NCBI GenBank assembly: GCA_009602735.1
Contig: WELA01010047.1
Coordinates: 160,717 to 224,716 of the forward strand
Direction: 5' to 3'
Length of the DNA stretch: 64,000 nucleotides
Source of the DNA: Mesotaenium endlicherianum
Taxonomy: Eukaryota > Streptophyta > Zygnematophyceae > Zygnematales > Mesotaeniaceae
Shown here: positions 54,497 through 64,000 of the stretch, piece after piece
Position numbering within the stretch: position 1 is the stretch's first letter
Layout: every line of letters begins with the position of its first letter
Notes under the pieces: generated by a model
Seen by the model: only the letters and a program-made list of their open reading frames with translations
Database searches by the model: none
What the model was told of the DNA's origin: nothing
Position numbers and translations under genes: made by a program

Positions 54497-56870
54497 CCTG
54501 TAGTGGGGCTGGGCTCAAATGTTGGGTCAGAAAGGTAGGTTTTCCTAAGTTGTTCTAGGAAGGACTTTTTCACCTTTAGTGAAGTAAGTGCACACAGGAC
54601 TTTATCTACAGCATGCAGAGCTTGCAAGTCAGGTCTTCTAGAGAGTGCATCAGCAGGATTCAACTTCCCTGGTTTGTAGTCGATCTGGACTTTTAACTGC
54701 TCCAGCATCTGGCTCCAGCGGTTCTCCCTCCTCGACAGCTTGGACTTCTTCTGAAAGTGAGTCAGAGCTAAATGAACTGTAATCACCTTAAAAGCCTTAC
54801 CATGTAAGTATGCTCTCCACTGTTTGAGTACATGAATGATAGCTAGCAGCTCTTTATCATGCACTGAGTAATTAATCTCCGCTCGATTAAATTTCATAGA
54901 CTCATACAACACAAGATGCCAATCCAGCCGTACCTTACCATCCTTTATGGTTTTGTCAGCAGGCTGCAACAAAATAGCACCCATGGCAAAGTCAGAGGCA
55001 TCAGTAACCACCTGCACCGGTTTGCTGGGGTCATACACGGCTAGCACTGGGGCAGAGCAAAGGGCATCTTTAAGGGTCTGGAAGGCAGCCTGCTGCTCTT
55101 CCCCCCACACATACCCGATGTCTTTCTTAGTAAGGTCAGTCAGTTTACTGGCCTTTATGGAATAATTCTCAATAAGTCTTCTGTAGTAGTTAGCCAACCC
55201 GAGGAAGGATCTAACTTTAGAGACAGACTGTGGTACTGGCCAGTCCCTTATGGTCTGGACTTTCTTAGGATCCACACTGATGCCCTCTTTACTAACAACG
55301 TGGCCTAAGAATCCAATACTTTCCTTAAAGAAATCACACTTGCTCATTTTAGCATATAAGTGATTTTTCCGCAGAGTGTCCAGCACTGTCTTTAAGTGTT
55401 CAGTGTGCTGAGCTTCATCTTTAGAGAAAATTAAAATATCATCCAGGAAAACTTGCACAAACTTATCCAAATAAGGTCTGAAAATGTCATTCATAGCACC
55501 CATGAAGGTAGCAGGAGCATTAGTCAGTCCAAATGGCATCACGTTGAACTCATAGTGTCCATAACGTGTGCGGAAGGCAGTCTTGTGTTCATCCCCCTCA
55601 GCAATTCTGATTTGATGATAACCACTCTTGAGATCTGTCTTACTGAAAACCTTAGCACCAGACAGGGTATCAAGCAAATCCTCGATTCTGGGTAAAGCAT
55701 ACTTGTTCTTTACTGTAATTCTGTTCAGGGCTCTGTAATCCACACACATCCGCATACTGCCATCCTTTTTCTTAACAAATAGGATGGGTGCGCCGTAAGG
55801 TGATTTACTGGGAGAAATATAGCCATTTTCCTCAAGCTCTGCAATCTGTGTTTTCAACTCCTCGCTCTCCACATAAGACAAGCCATACGTGCGTTGCCAA
55901 GGTGGCTGACTCCCAGGTAATAAATCAATCCTATGATCTACTTCCCTCTTAGAAGGTAATCCTGGAGGCATATTAAACACATCCATGTATCGAGCAACAA
56001 TTTTTGCAACAGTAGAGTGCTCTGGAGGACTTACCTTTTTCTCAACCACTTCTTCAGGTTGAGGAGGTACCTCTCTTAGCAGCAGACAGCACATTCTGTC
56101 TTCCTTCTGGTTCCAGCTTTTGACGAACTCCATTGCATTCAGCAACTTGCATCCTTCTGGAAGCCTCTTCTTTTCCTTCATTTGCCATCTACACAGGACA
56201 AGAGGACGAGCACTGGTGGGTGCCAAGTCAGTCTGCCCATCACTGGCTCCTCTCACTTTAACTGTACCTCTGCTCCAACACACTTCAGCCTGATGCCTAT
56301 TAAGCCAGGACCTGCCTAGCACGAGATTATAAAAGCCAGTGTTGAGTACCTCAAATGTATGCGTTGTAGTTGGAACTGCAATGCCAGAACCTAACTGGAC
56401 CTCAATAGGCTTGGTTATAACTCCTCCCGGGATACTTGAGGCATCTCCAAGGAATATTTTTCTATTCCCTTGGGTGACAGTAGGCAGCCTTAGCCGCTTA
56501 ACTAAGTCCTTGTGGATAAAAGTATGTGACGCCCCTCCGTCAACAAATGCCCTCACCTTTTTTTTCCTGCAATCATGCAATGCAATAGGATAGGGGGGAC
56601 TGTCTTTTCCTGACTTTCGCATTGTTCTCCTGACGTAGCAAAGAAATGTTGGACATCAGGTGGAACAAAAGCATCCAGAGTGTGCACTCTCTGGACGTCT
56701 ATATTGCTGATGGTCTCCTTTATCTAGTTGTCAGGCATGCATAGTGAATCCAGTTCAGCAGGACCCATAATACCTGCTACGAGGGCAGCTAGTGACGACT
56801 CACTATCTCTAGCATCCTCACAGTCAGTAGACTGGATTACTGACTGTTGCTGTCTTTTAAAGGCTGGTCT
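54497..56870 (-). pseudogene. pol: Pol of C, N-terminal part (protease, RT, RNase H)
   Basis: Minus-strand continuation of element C. A TAG at about 56726-56724 lies upstream of the protease. From 56622 a 700-codon open frame carries [13 protein letters not shown] with [17 protein letters not shown] and FLDD, and RNase H, to SPTTG at the D junction. The last few codons of that frame (EMNRLTK) are LTR sequence of D. Confidence 0.93.
56821..56861 (-). promoter_or_regulatory. -1 frameshift signal of element C
   Basis: TTTAAAA at 56861-56855, an 8-nt spacer, then the 9-bp hairpin with arms CAGTCAGTA and TACTGACTG (56846-56821). The heptamer and stems match D; only the loop differs by one base. 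Confidence 0.72.
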
Positions 56871-57965
56871 TTTCTCTCGACCTTAGGCAGGTGCTTGACC
56901 GGACACTGTTCTCTGTAGTGGCCTTTCTGCTGACAATGGTAGCAAGTAGATTTTGCTGAGGCTGGTCTCGGCTTAGTCCTACCACCACCCCTTCCATAGC
57001 CACCTCGAGAGGGACCACCTCTACCTCTAGACTGAATAGCATTGTACTCATACTCATATTCATCACCCTGATTATCCTCAGCCTGGTCTCCTTCAACTGC
57101 ATTGTAGGAACCGTGGGGCTTTTTGACAATCTTAGACACCAAAGCGTTACTCTGGCGCTTGTGATTGAACTGCTGCTGATCCCAGGCGTCAGCATCCTGG
57201 ATCAAGTCAGCCAGTTTCTCATACTTTTTCTCAGCAAAATGACCAGAGACCTCGGATTTCAAGCCATACCTGAAGTATGCTATCCTATACCGTTCTGGCA
57301 AATCAGGCTGCTTCATCATGTTCTCTTGGAACTTTTGAGCGAACTCAGCAATTGAAGTGGTCTGCTTCAGTGTCAGGGAGATCATTGCATAGATAGCTTT
57401 CTCCTGCTGGTTGATGACATCAAACTTCTCATGCAACTTCTCGACAAACTCTACCCACGTAGGGTCACCGAGTTGCCGAGCCTTACGCTCTTCCTTCCAG
57501 TAAAGCCACCAGTCTGCGGCACTGCCTTTCAGTAGCGCACCGGTGTGCCTGACCTTCTCGTAATCTTGCAGTTCTGGGTAGTTCTCCAGCCACTGCTCAA
57601 CATCCGCGAGAAACTTGATCAGGTAATATTTTCTGTTTCCCTCAGGATCATATTCCTGGGAAGGTTTCGGCTTGGGCTTACTAGGCCGTCGGCCACCACC
57701 ACTAGTGGTGTGAGACCCCAGTTGGTCTCTGTCCCGCAGTAGGGACATTATGATTCTTTTGTCCTCTTGCTGGGACTGATACATGGTCGCCATTTGCGAC
57801 TGAATCTGAACGAACAATGCTCCCAAGTCTACACTTTGGGGTGGTAGTCTAGCAAATGCAGCAACAGCGTTGGCATCTACTCGCTGAGTAGTGTCCTCAA
57901 CAGTCCCTCTCGCTCCTGCAGCAGCAATTCTTGCCGCATTCAGCCGGTCACGTATTTGACCTAGG
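56837..57965 (-). pseudogene. gag: Gag of C, N-terminus deleted
   Basis: An open frame from about 57965 ([12 protein letters not shown]) through the capsid region, RGG box and [14 protein letters not shown] to the TAA at 56837. The first ~110 residues and the ATG were removed by the deletion that fuses it to the LTR, so no normal start exists. Confidence 0.9.
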
Positions 57966-57970
57966 GGTTC

Positions 57971-58250
57971 TTCATAGGGATGTCATTTGGCCATTCATCT
58001 AGCATACCACACTTAGATGCATATCGAGGCAGTTCGCTGCTACCGAGTACGGAAGTCAGCTGGCTGTCAAAGAATGGGTCAGCATGCTGACTTATATGGA
58101 CTTCAACCTGCTGCTTCCGGCTGAGTCATTAAACTGATAATTATGTAAAGTCCAGCAGACTGACTATTAACTAAAGTTCAGCAGGCTGAACTTAATTTAA
58201 GTATTATATTTAAATGAATATTATACCCACTAATATATTGATTCATTACA
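57971..58250 (-). repeat. Truncated 5' LTR of C
   Basis: The first ~280 bp of the LTR only (minus orientation), joined directly to gag coding sequence at about 57970. The outer edge is intact and abuts the CCCTC target duplication. Confidence 0.92.
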
Positions 58251-59458
58251 CCCTCACAAAAATTCAATCGCGATGCAAAATGTAGTGTAATTTGTGGTCG
58301 TCTGTAAGGCGCCCCTCACGTAACTTTTGTGAGGGGAAAATCAATAACGGGCTCGCACGTGCGCGTCGGACTTCCTTGTCGTTTCGGCGTGTTTGGGATC
58401 CTTCGAGAACCTTTCATCGACGTCGATGCAGTGTTAGATTGCGCCGGACCGGCACGATATAAGTGCTCGTCGTGAGGTTGGAATCGTCACTTTATTTTTT
58501 GCGTGTTTGTGGAGGGACGCCAGACAAGGACTGACGGGCCATGGCCGCCGGCACAAGGGGAGCGGGGGGGGCGGACCGGCCGAGATGAATTGTGTCGACC
58601 CTCCCTCGTCTTTTCGGTTGTCAGACATGGCGAGGCCCCTCTTCTTGCTTGGCCCCGCCTTGTTTTATTGATGGTTGATTTTGTTGATTTTGTTGATTTT
58701 GTTGATTTATTCAATCTTGTTTCGACAGCGACGGTCGCCGTTGATGTCATCGACGTTTCTAGTTTGTCGTACACGTTTCGATTTGTCGTCATCGTTTGGG
58801 GGCGTTCGTGAGGGGAAATTGTCGGCCCCCTCACAAAAATTGAATTCGATGCATAAAGGGTACCAGAGACTGTGTGTGGTGTGGTTTGTGGTCGTCAGTA
58901 AGGCGCCCCTCATGTAACCTTTGTGAGGGGATAATCAGTAAGGGCCTCGCACATGCCCGTCGAGTTTCCCTTGCCGTTTCGGCGTGTTCGAGATGGCTCG
59001 GGATCGTTCGAGACCCTTCCTCGACCTTGATGCACGATTTGGCTGCGCCGGGCCGGCGCGTGATAAATTCTTGCCGCGGGATCGAAATCGTCGTTTGTTT
59101 TTCTTTTGTGTTTGTGCAGGGGCGCTTGACGACGGCGACTGACGGGCCATGGCCGCTGGCGGAAGGGGAGCGGGGGGGCGGACTGGGGCCGAGGTGAGTT
59201 GTGTCAACCCTCCCTCGAATTTTCGGTGTCGGACGTGGCGCGGGGCCTCTTCTTGCTTGGCCCCGCCTTGTTTTCATGATAGTTTAGTTTGTTGATTATG
59301 TTGATTTCATTGATTATGTTCCAACGGCAACGGTCGACGTCGATGTCGTCGACGTTCCGAGTTCTGTCGTGCACGTTTCGGTTTGTCGTCATCGTTCGGG
59401 GGCGTCTATGAGGAAAACTTTGTCGGCCCCCTCACAAACATTCAATCGCGATGCAGAA
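58251..59458. repeat. GC-rich satellite, right block
   Basis: About two units of roughly 580-600 bp starting CCCTCACAAAAATTCAATCG (58251), CCCTCACAAAAATTGAATTC (about 58831) and ending at the third boundary near 59430-59458. Contains the TCTTGCTTGGCCCCGCC hairpin motif and TTGTTGATTTTGTTGA runs. Open frames in it are not supported as genes. Confidence 0.85.
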
Positions 59459-60515
59459 TGTAGTGTAGAGAAGAAAGGGCATGAAAGAGAGAATAACATG
59501 AAGGGCATGGAAGAGAGAACGAATTTAGTGTAGAGAATAAAGGGCATGAAAGAGAGAAAAACATTTGACTGAAGTACCGACAAGGGTGGACAAAGGGTTC
59601 TGGAGAAGTTGGGGTGAAGTTGAAGGCTATGCCGGCAGTGGCCGGCAGCCGCATGTGATACAAAGCTCGAGAAGCGTAGGCACGTCACTGTACCGGTTGA
59701 AACCAGTAGATATGTTCCTGTTCGCAAATAACATGGGAACTTGGAAGTTAAAACTTGGATACGGGAACACTGGGGTTGGTTTTCCGCGATTTTGCAGCCG
59801 ACGTGGGCTCATGCCTTCCCGGTCGCGGACGGTCTGCATGTACCTTGAAGCCAGATGGGCTAGATGACAACAATAAGACAAAAAAAGGGGACAAGAAGTC
59901 AGTCGACTACCATTAGATCTTGTGAGTGGAAGATATCAAAAAAGTAGCAGACATTCGTATTTTAATTCTTCCTTGCGCTTGGATTTAGTATGAGCTTGAA
60001 GGATCTTGGCTGTCTTTTTGAGGTGCTTTGAGGACCTTGATAAACCCGCTTTGGCAAAAGCACGCGGCGGGCATGTGCCTACAGCACGCCGCTCAGCGCC
60101 ACTGTGTCAAATTGCCGCGTTCATCCTGGTTTTTGGCTACATCGGCCCACATCAGCCAGTGCCAGCCTACCAGGGCGTCGGTGAAATATGGAAGGAGACA
60201 GCGCTTCAATCTGGCTTCAATGCGCTTCATGTTGCTTCCTCACCAGAGGGCATTGGAGTCCTTTGGAATACAGCACACATCTACATACTTGAGTTCCAGT
60301 GATGGTTGGTAACCACCCCAGTTAAAGGCAGAGAGGACCAGAGAGCCAGCAGAACAGGGCAGAGCACAAAAAAGCGTTTCATATAGTTTTCTCGTATGAC
60401 TCCTTCAGATAGATGGTTATAGATGTGCTTTTAATTCTCGCCGCCTAGTCTTGTGTCACAGCTACTTACCCTTAAGGTTGAGCTTGTTGATCGGAAGCCG
60501 GATTTGATAGAGTCA
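59459..60515. other. Intergenic, no gene recognised
   Basis: Starts with a short imperfect AAGGGCATGAAAGAGAGAA-type repeat (59465-59565). Frames of 70-110 codons occur on both strands without recognisable similarity. The upstream region or 5' UTR of the F-box gene probably lies toward 60430-60515. Confidence 0.4.
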
Positions 60516-60751
60516 ATGGAGCCGGAAGTGTGCCCTTTCCCTCGTGAAATTCAGGAGCTGAGTAGTCTAGGGTATCAAATGGAAAATGTGCAGCCGCAAC
60601 CTTCATTAACGGATTTGCCTCTGCCGATCCTATACCTGCTTTTAGAGAAGCTCGATGGTACCTCTTTGACTCGTCTAGCTTGTGTCTCAAGGACGTGGAG
60701 AGATGTGGTGATGGGAGACACCGACCTTGGGGCTTTAGAGCGCTGGAAGAA
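60516..60751 (+). CDS. F-box protein, first recognisable exon
   Basis: The frame from ATG 60516 (MEPEVCPFPREIQEL) contains SLTDLPLPILYLLLEKLDGTSLTRLACVSRTWRDVVMGDTDLGALERW, a clear F-box fold. The diagnostic features are LPxxIL, the KL..SL turn and VSRxWR. F-box proteins dock to Skp1 in SCF ubiquitin ligases, and the substrate-binding C-terminus is missing here. The exon probably ends at GAAGAA/GTAAGC (60751/60752), since reading on hits TAA at once. Later exons were not identified in 60752-62700. Expression and exon structure need transcripts. Confidence 0.75.
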
Positions 60752-62185
60752 GTAAGCTTTTGTGCGCGGTCCTTAACCTGAAGAGTATGTTCTGACTCAT
60801 GAGTGCTGCTGACATGTATCTCGCAAGGGGTTGTGGAATTTTACTGCCTCAGCGTCCACACATAACATGCATACCTCCAGGCGGTCCTTTCAACTCAGTC
60901 ATTGTGACCAGCCGATGAAGCTCATAGTGGTGGTAGCCTTCTCGTTGGCCCTTTGTGATCATCCCACGTCTCTTCTGGGTTTGGGCAGACACTTAGATTT
61001 GACGCAGGAGGGTTGACAAGGGTCATGCTTCCATGTTGTCTAGTGATATGACATTGGTGTACATCTGGGTCAAATAACACAGCACGCCCTCTGCTCTGGG
61101 AAGTACTGCAAGCCGTATTACTTTCATGAGGCAAAAGTACACAGCCTCTGCATGCGTCTTGCTATTGTAGATATCATTTCTATACAGCTTGACATGTCTC
61201 CAGGTAATAATACTTTTCCAGTTAAATAGTAGCATGAGGTCTCGCCTCCGAGAATGGAGCCAGGGTTTAGCTTCTCTGGGGCATAAAAAGCTCATCTGCA
61301 TGCCCGCCATGTGTCGTCCATCGTGTCGTTCTCAGCTTTCCAATAGGATCTGGAGAACAATGGGCTTCCGGGGTTTCTTATTCTGGGTTGACTGAGGCTG
61401 GTCTTCCAACACAGTCAAAGTCAAACCGCCCAGGCACTGCTGTCAGCTTGATGTCTGCCATTTTCTGCAGAAGCTGGCTTGACATCGGCCTAACATAAGA
61501 GTTTGAAACAAAAGAATCATGAATGCGCTTGTGACGCCCGCTGCAGCATTTGCAAAGGCTGGACCTCGACTATGTGTTAGTGTCGAATCTACACGTGTCT
61601 GCAGCCGCAGCCACGAAACACTAGGTCTGCAGGGCACCAAACTTGGAGCACCAGATGTGGAGCGCATGCAGAGCACCACCCTTGTGGTGTGGTCATGCAG
61701 CCAGTCGCTCTTCCGGTCCTTCTGCCGGTGCACCGCCACATCTCAACTGCCCCTTGACTGGCCCTTGTACTACCCGTTGACGGGTTGACTGACGCTTTAA
61801 GTTCTCATTAAAGACTTTGCGGACGCTTGCACTCATTGGCGCGAGGATTGACCGGCCCTCCTTACTGATCATGAGAAGGGTTGACGGAACCCCGTTCACA
61901 TTTGGAGGCTGATGGGCCTGACCCGGAGGGTTGATGAAGCTTCTGTTCACATTGGAGGCTGAATGACCTGCCCATGCTGTCACGGCTGATGCAATTGAAG
62001 CTTGCATTGCGCTCCATCCTACGGGTCACACGGGCTCTCCTAACTGCTCTCAGTTTGCTGGGTACTCTAAGCTCGCCCAGTGTGCTCGGCCTGTCACCCG
62101 CCCGCAAGTTGCTGCTGCGCGTCATGGTTTCAGATGCTTGCTTGCCGAGAAGGAAGTACTAATGATGAAATTACCTGCCGCAGCG
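60752..62185. other. Probable intron or intergenic DNA, no exon recognised
   Basis: Several frames of 60-100 codons on both strands, none with recognisable motifs. A short imperfect repeat with GTTCACATTTGGAGGCTGATG occurs twice near 61885-61965. Later exons of the F-box gene or upstream exons of the AAA gene may hide here. Confidence 0.35.
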
Positions 62186-62250
62186 GCAGCAGCAGCAGCA
62201 GCCTGGCATGATTGTATGTACAAGTGTGTGTGCGTGGCCTGTGCTCGGGT

Positions 62251-62500
62251 CGCACACGCACACACACACGCATACACACACACCCGTTTGCCCGTGGCTG
62301 TCGCTTGTCACGGGACAAGCGCCTCCCTTTTCTTCCCTTAGCTTCAGATGTAACTCCCCGCTGCTGCTGTTGCTGCTCACTCTCGCTTCTCCTCTCTTTC
62401 TCCCTCTCTCCGCTCCTTCCTCCCCCCCCCCTTCTCTCTCCCTCTCCCTCTCCCTCCCTCTCCCTCCCCCTCTTTTTCCTCCTCTCTTTCTCTTGCTCGT
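62251..62500. repeat. CA-rich and CT-rich microsatellites
   Basis: An interrupted (CA)n at 62251-62285 and a long CT/CCT tract at about 62385-62500. They generate spurious Arg/Glu or Leu/Ser-rich frames. They lie in the presumed intron upstream of the AAA exon. Confidence 0.85.
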
Positions 62501-62675
62501 GCTTGCGCGCGTGCAATCCTGCTGAAGTGCGTCGTGGGAGAAACGGACCTCACAAGCCACGGCCTTCTCACTGCGTATGCTGGGAGCTTGTTGGTGCCAG
62601 CTGTATAACTACAAAGCGTCCAAGTCTGCAAGGCGCGAGCCACCAATGTGCTGACAGAGCGGCTGGCGAGTGTAT

Positions 62676-62699
62676 GCATGTGTGTGTGTGTGTGTGTGC
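62676..62699. repeat. (TG)n microsatellite
   Basis: About ten TG dinucleotides ending 12 bp before the CAG acceptor of the AAA exon. Confidence 0.85.
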
Positions 62700-62710
62700 T
62701 GTGAGCGCAG

Positions 62711-62850
62711 GGAGTGCTTCTGAGCGGGCCACCTGGCACCGGGAAGACGCTGTTGGCCCGTGCCATCAGCAGAGAGGCCGGCCTGCCCTTCATTTTCGCA
62801 TCGGCCGCTGACTTCATCGACGGAGAGGCGCCGTGGGAGAAGATTGGTCG
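62711..62850 (+). CDS. AAA-ATPase exon, FtsH12-like
   Basis: After a GAGCGCAG acceptor (62703-62710) the frame reads [20 protein letters not shown], then [27 protein letters not shown] is the Walker A ATP-binding loop. The run [13 protein letters not shown]...R...KE/REAGLPFxFASxAxF most resembles plant FtsH12 of the chloroplast inner envelope FtsH/FtsHi complex. General FtsH proteases usually have KAIAGEAGVPFF here. The exon probably ends near the GATTG/GTCGG donor at about 62846, though this donor is weak. Other exons (Walker B, second region of homology, protease domain) are not recognised in the window. Family-level call from motif memory. Confidence 0.6.
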
Positions 62851-62924
62851 GCTCCACGTCACGGCGCGCGCTCGGGTGCGCTTGTGCGCGCATGAGCGAG
62901 CTTGTGCCTATGTGTGCGCCCCCA

Positions 62925-63025
62925 TCGTGTGTGTTTTGTGTGTGTGTGTGTGTGTGGTGCGTGCGTGTGCGCGTGCATGTGGTGTGTACGCGGGCACGCT
63001 TGCGCGTGGCGCGTGCGCGCTCAAG
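62925..63025. repeat. TG/GC-rich intronic repeat
   Basis: Alternating purine-pyrimidine tract of TGTG, GCGTGC and CGTGCG. It is probably in the intron after the AAA exon. Similar TGCGTG tracts recur at about 63480-63580. Confidence 0.75.
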
Positions 63026-63153
63026 TGCGCACTCTGCGGCCCTAGTTAGTATCTCCTCCTCCCCTCACTCCCTCCTCAACAGACGCTGGAGCATGAGAGC
63101 GACCTACTCTTGGCAGCTGCACAGCTGGCGGCTGAGCCCCCTCCCCTCTCTCC

Positions 63154-63154
63154 N
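63154..63154. other. Single-N contig join
   Basis: One of seven isolated N bases (28760, 36425, 38498, 38693, 40227, 53278, 63154). This one has no duplicated flanks. Confidence 0.8.
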
Positions 63155-63613
63155 TCTGACGCTCTCAGGCCTGCTGCTGGGTGGGTGCAAGCCCTGCTGC
63201 TGCTGCGGCGGCGGCTCCATTGCTGCAGCAGTATTGGGCCACCTGGGCTGGATAGCTCACCTTTTCAATGCATCAGCTTATCTTGCTTGAGCAGCCTCTT
63301 TGTCAGCTGCTATCGTGCACCGTCGTCACTTTTGGGAGGTCCCTTGCCGCTACAGCAGACAGAGCGCTCCCTTCTTTCACTCTTAATCTCGCTCATTCTC
63401 TCGCAACCAGCCGCAGCTTTCGTGCAACTCAAAGCTGCCACCCCTTTGTCCCTTTCTCCGTGTGCCCTCACCCGCTCGTACGTGCGCGTTTGTGTGCGTG
63501 CATGCGTGCTTGCTTGTCTGTGTGCGCGCATGCCTATGTCTGTGCGCGTGCGTGTCTCCGTGTGTGCCCGCGTGCGTGCGGTGCTCTCTCCTCCTCGGCC
63601 GTCCTCCGGCCAG

Positions 63614-64000
63614 CCTCGTGACGCCGGGCGCGATCTTCGACGAGGTGTCCCCATCCCTCGCCAAGCATGGGGCGGCAGCCGGGGTCGGGGCCGAGGGCGG
63701 GGCCCGGTGGACCAACAGCTGCCACCTGCTGCACGACAGCGCCCTCCTCATGGGCTGCGTGGTCGATCCCCACACGAGCCCAGAGTTTGCGCGCCCGGTG
63801 GACCCGCACACGCTGCAGGCCCTGGACTATGTGGCGCGCTCGGGGCACTCCGTTACCGACGTGGGCGGGGGGCTGCAGGTCGTCATCGGCGGGCTGTCGC
63901 GCGACGGCCAGGGCCGCATGGATGTGCTGGTGGTGCGCCTGGGCTCCATGGCCGTGGCGCGCCCCCGCGCCGTGCGCCACGCGGGCGGCTGCGCCCCGCC
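63614..64000 (+). CDS. GC-rich exon of an unrecognised protein, runs off the window
   Basis: A plus-strand frame without ATG is open from the CGGCCAG acceptor-like site (63607-63613) to the window end. It reads VTPGAIFDEVSPSLAKHGAA, then WTNSCHLLHDSALLMGCVVD, VDPHTLQALDYVARSGHSVT and GRMDVLVVRLGSMAV. Its composition and codon third positions (strong G/C) look coding, better than the long minus-strand frames opposite it. It may be an exon of the AAA gene or of a neighbour. No family recognised. Confidence 0.5.

Larger units (their letters stand above)
41422..58250 (-). mobile_element. C: family-B chromovirus on the minus strand, split by element D
   Basis: Target duplication CCCTC at 41417-41421 and 58251-58255 brackets the element. 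Minus-strand order: truncated 5' LTR (58250-57971), gag, pol, D insertion, rest of pol, ORF3, 3' LTR (42142-41422). Without D it is about 8 kb. A deletion fuses the middle of the 5' LTR to gag codons near 57965, removing the primer-binding site and gag start. Numerous nonsense codons make it dead. Confidence 0.95.

Noticed and set aside
62130-62862. Minus-strand Arg/Glu-rich and plus-strand Leu/Ser-rich frames
   Set aside because: They arise from CT, CA and TG microsatellites in a presumed intron.
63383-63980. Long minus-strand frames at the right end
   Set aside because: Shadows opposite the GC-rich plus-strand frame. High GC removes stop codons in all frames.

Overview
The window is eukaryotic nuclear DNA, mostly nested transposable elements, with host gene fragments in the last 4 kb. 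The lineage is most likely green (an alga or a streptophyte). The evidence is chromodomain Ty3/gypsy elements primed from an initiator-Met-like binding site, a hAT transposase of plant type (BED finger, DUF659-like block, dimerisation domain), an F-box exon, and a short AAA exon that most resembles plastid-envelope FtsH12. Genus is not assignable. No prokaryotic operon, CRISPR array or convincing intact RNA gene was seen.

Layout. 1-2611: decayed Ty3/gypsy Pol, preceded by a possible LTR promoter. 2612-16767: a candidate hAT element with 14-bp inverted termini, a fourfold 228-bp repeat, a decayed intron-containing transposase on the minus strand, and palindrome-rich satellite arrays. A complete Ty3/gypsy chromovirus, called A1, sits inside it (7477-14154, minus, TSD CCTGC, intact gag and pol). 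16768-18787: no clear gene. 18788-26054: chimeric family-A copy A2 with an 820-N gap and a piggyBac-like fragment. 26055-27408: 3' end of a family-B element (copy E). 27409-30597: unique DNA, then a GC-rich satellite with units of about 530-600 bp. A 1,229-bp block here is repeated exactly across a single N and is probably an assembly error. 30609-40255: family-B element B1 (plus, TSD TTACC) with a solo LTR in gag. 40256-41421: inverted repeat and satellite. 41422-58250: family-B element C (minus, TSD CCCTC), split by family-B element D (45663-54496, plus). 58251-59458: satellite resumes. 59459-64000: host DNA with an F-box exon, an FtsH12-like Walker A exon, microsatellite-rich introns and a GC-rich exon running off the end.

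How the parts work together. Family A is gag plus pol. Family B is gag, pol and a third ORF of about 1.7 kb between pol and the 3' LTR. In both families pol lies in the -1 frame relative to gag. Both overlaps carry a canonical -1 slippery heptamer (A_AAA_AAC in A1, T_TTA_AAA in D and C), followed 8-10 nt later by a perfect hairpin that contains or abuts the gag stop codon. ORF3 of family B encodes a coiled-coil/charged N-terminus, an unrecognised core and an acidic/basic tail. Its ATG directly follows a conserved branch-point and 3' splice-site-like sequence. Element D has gag and pol close to B1 and C but a strongly diverged ORF3 with protein-level conservation, which suggests a swapped cassette under selection. 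ORF3 and its expression signals are the best candidates for something undescribed. Insertion order from nesting: satellite, then C, then D; and hAT/satellite array, then A1.
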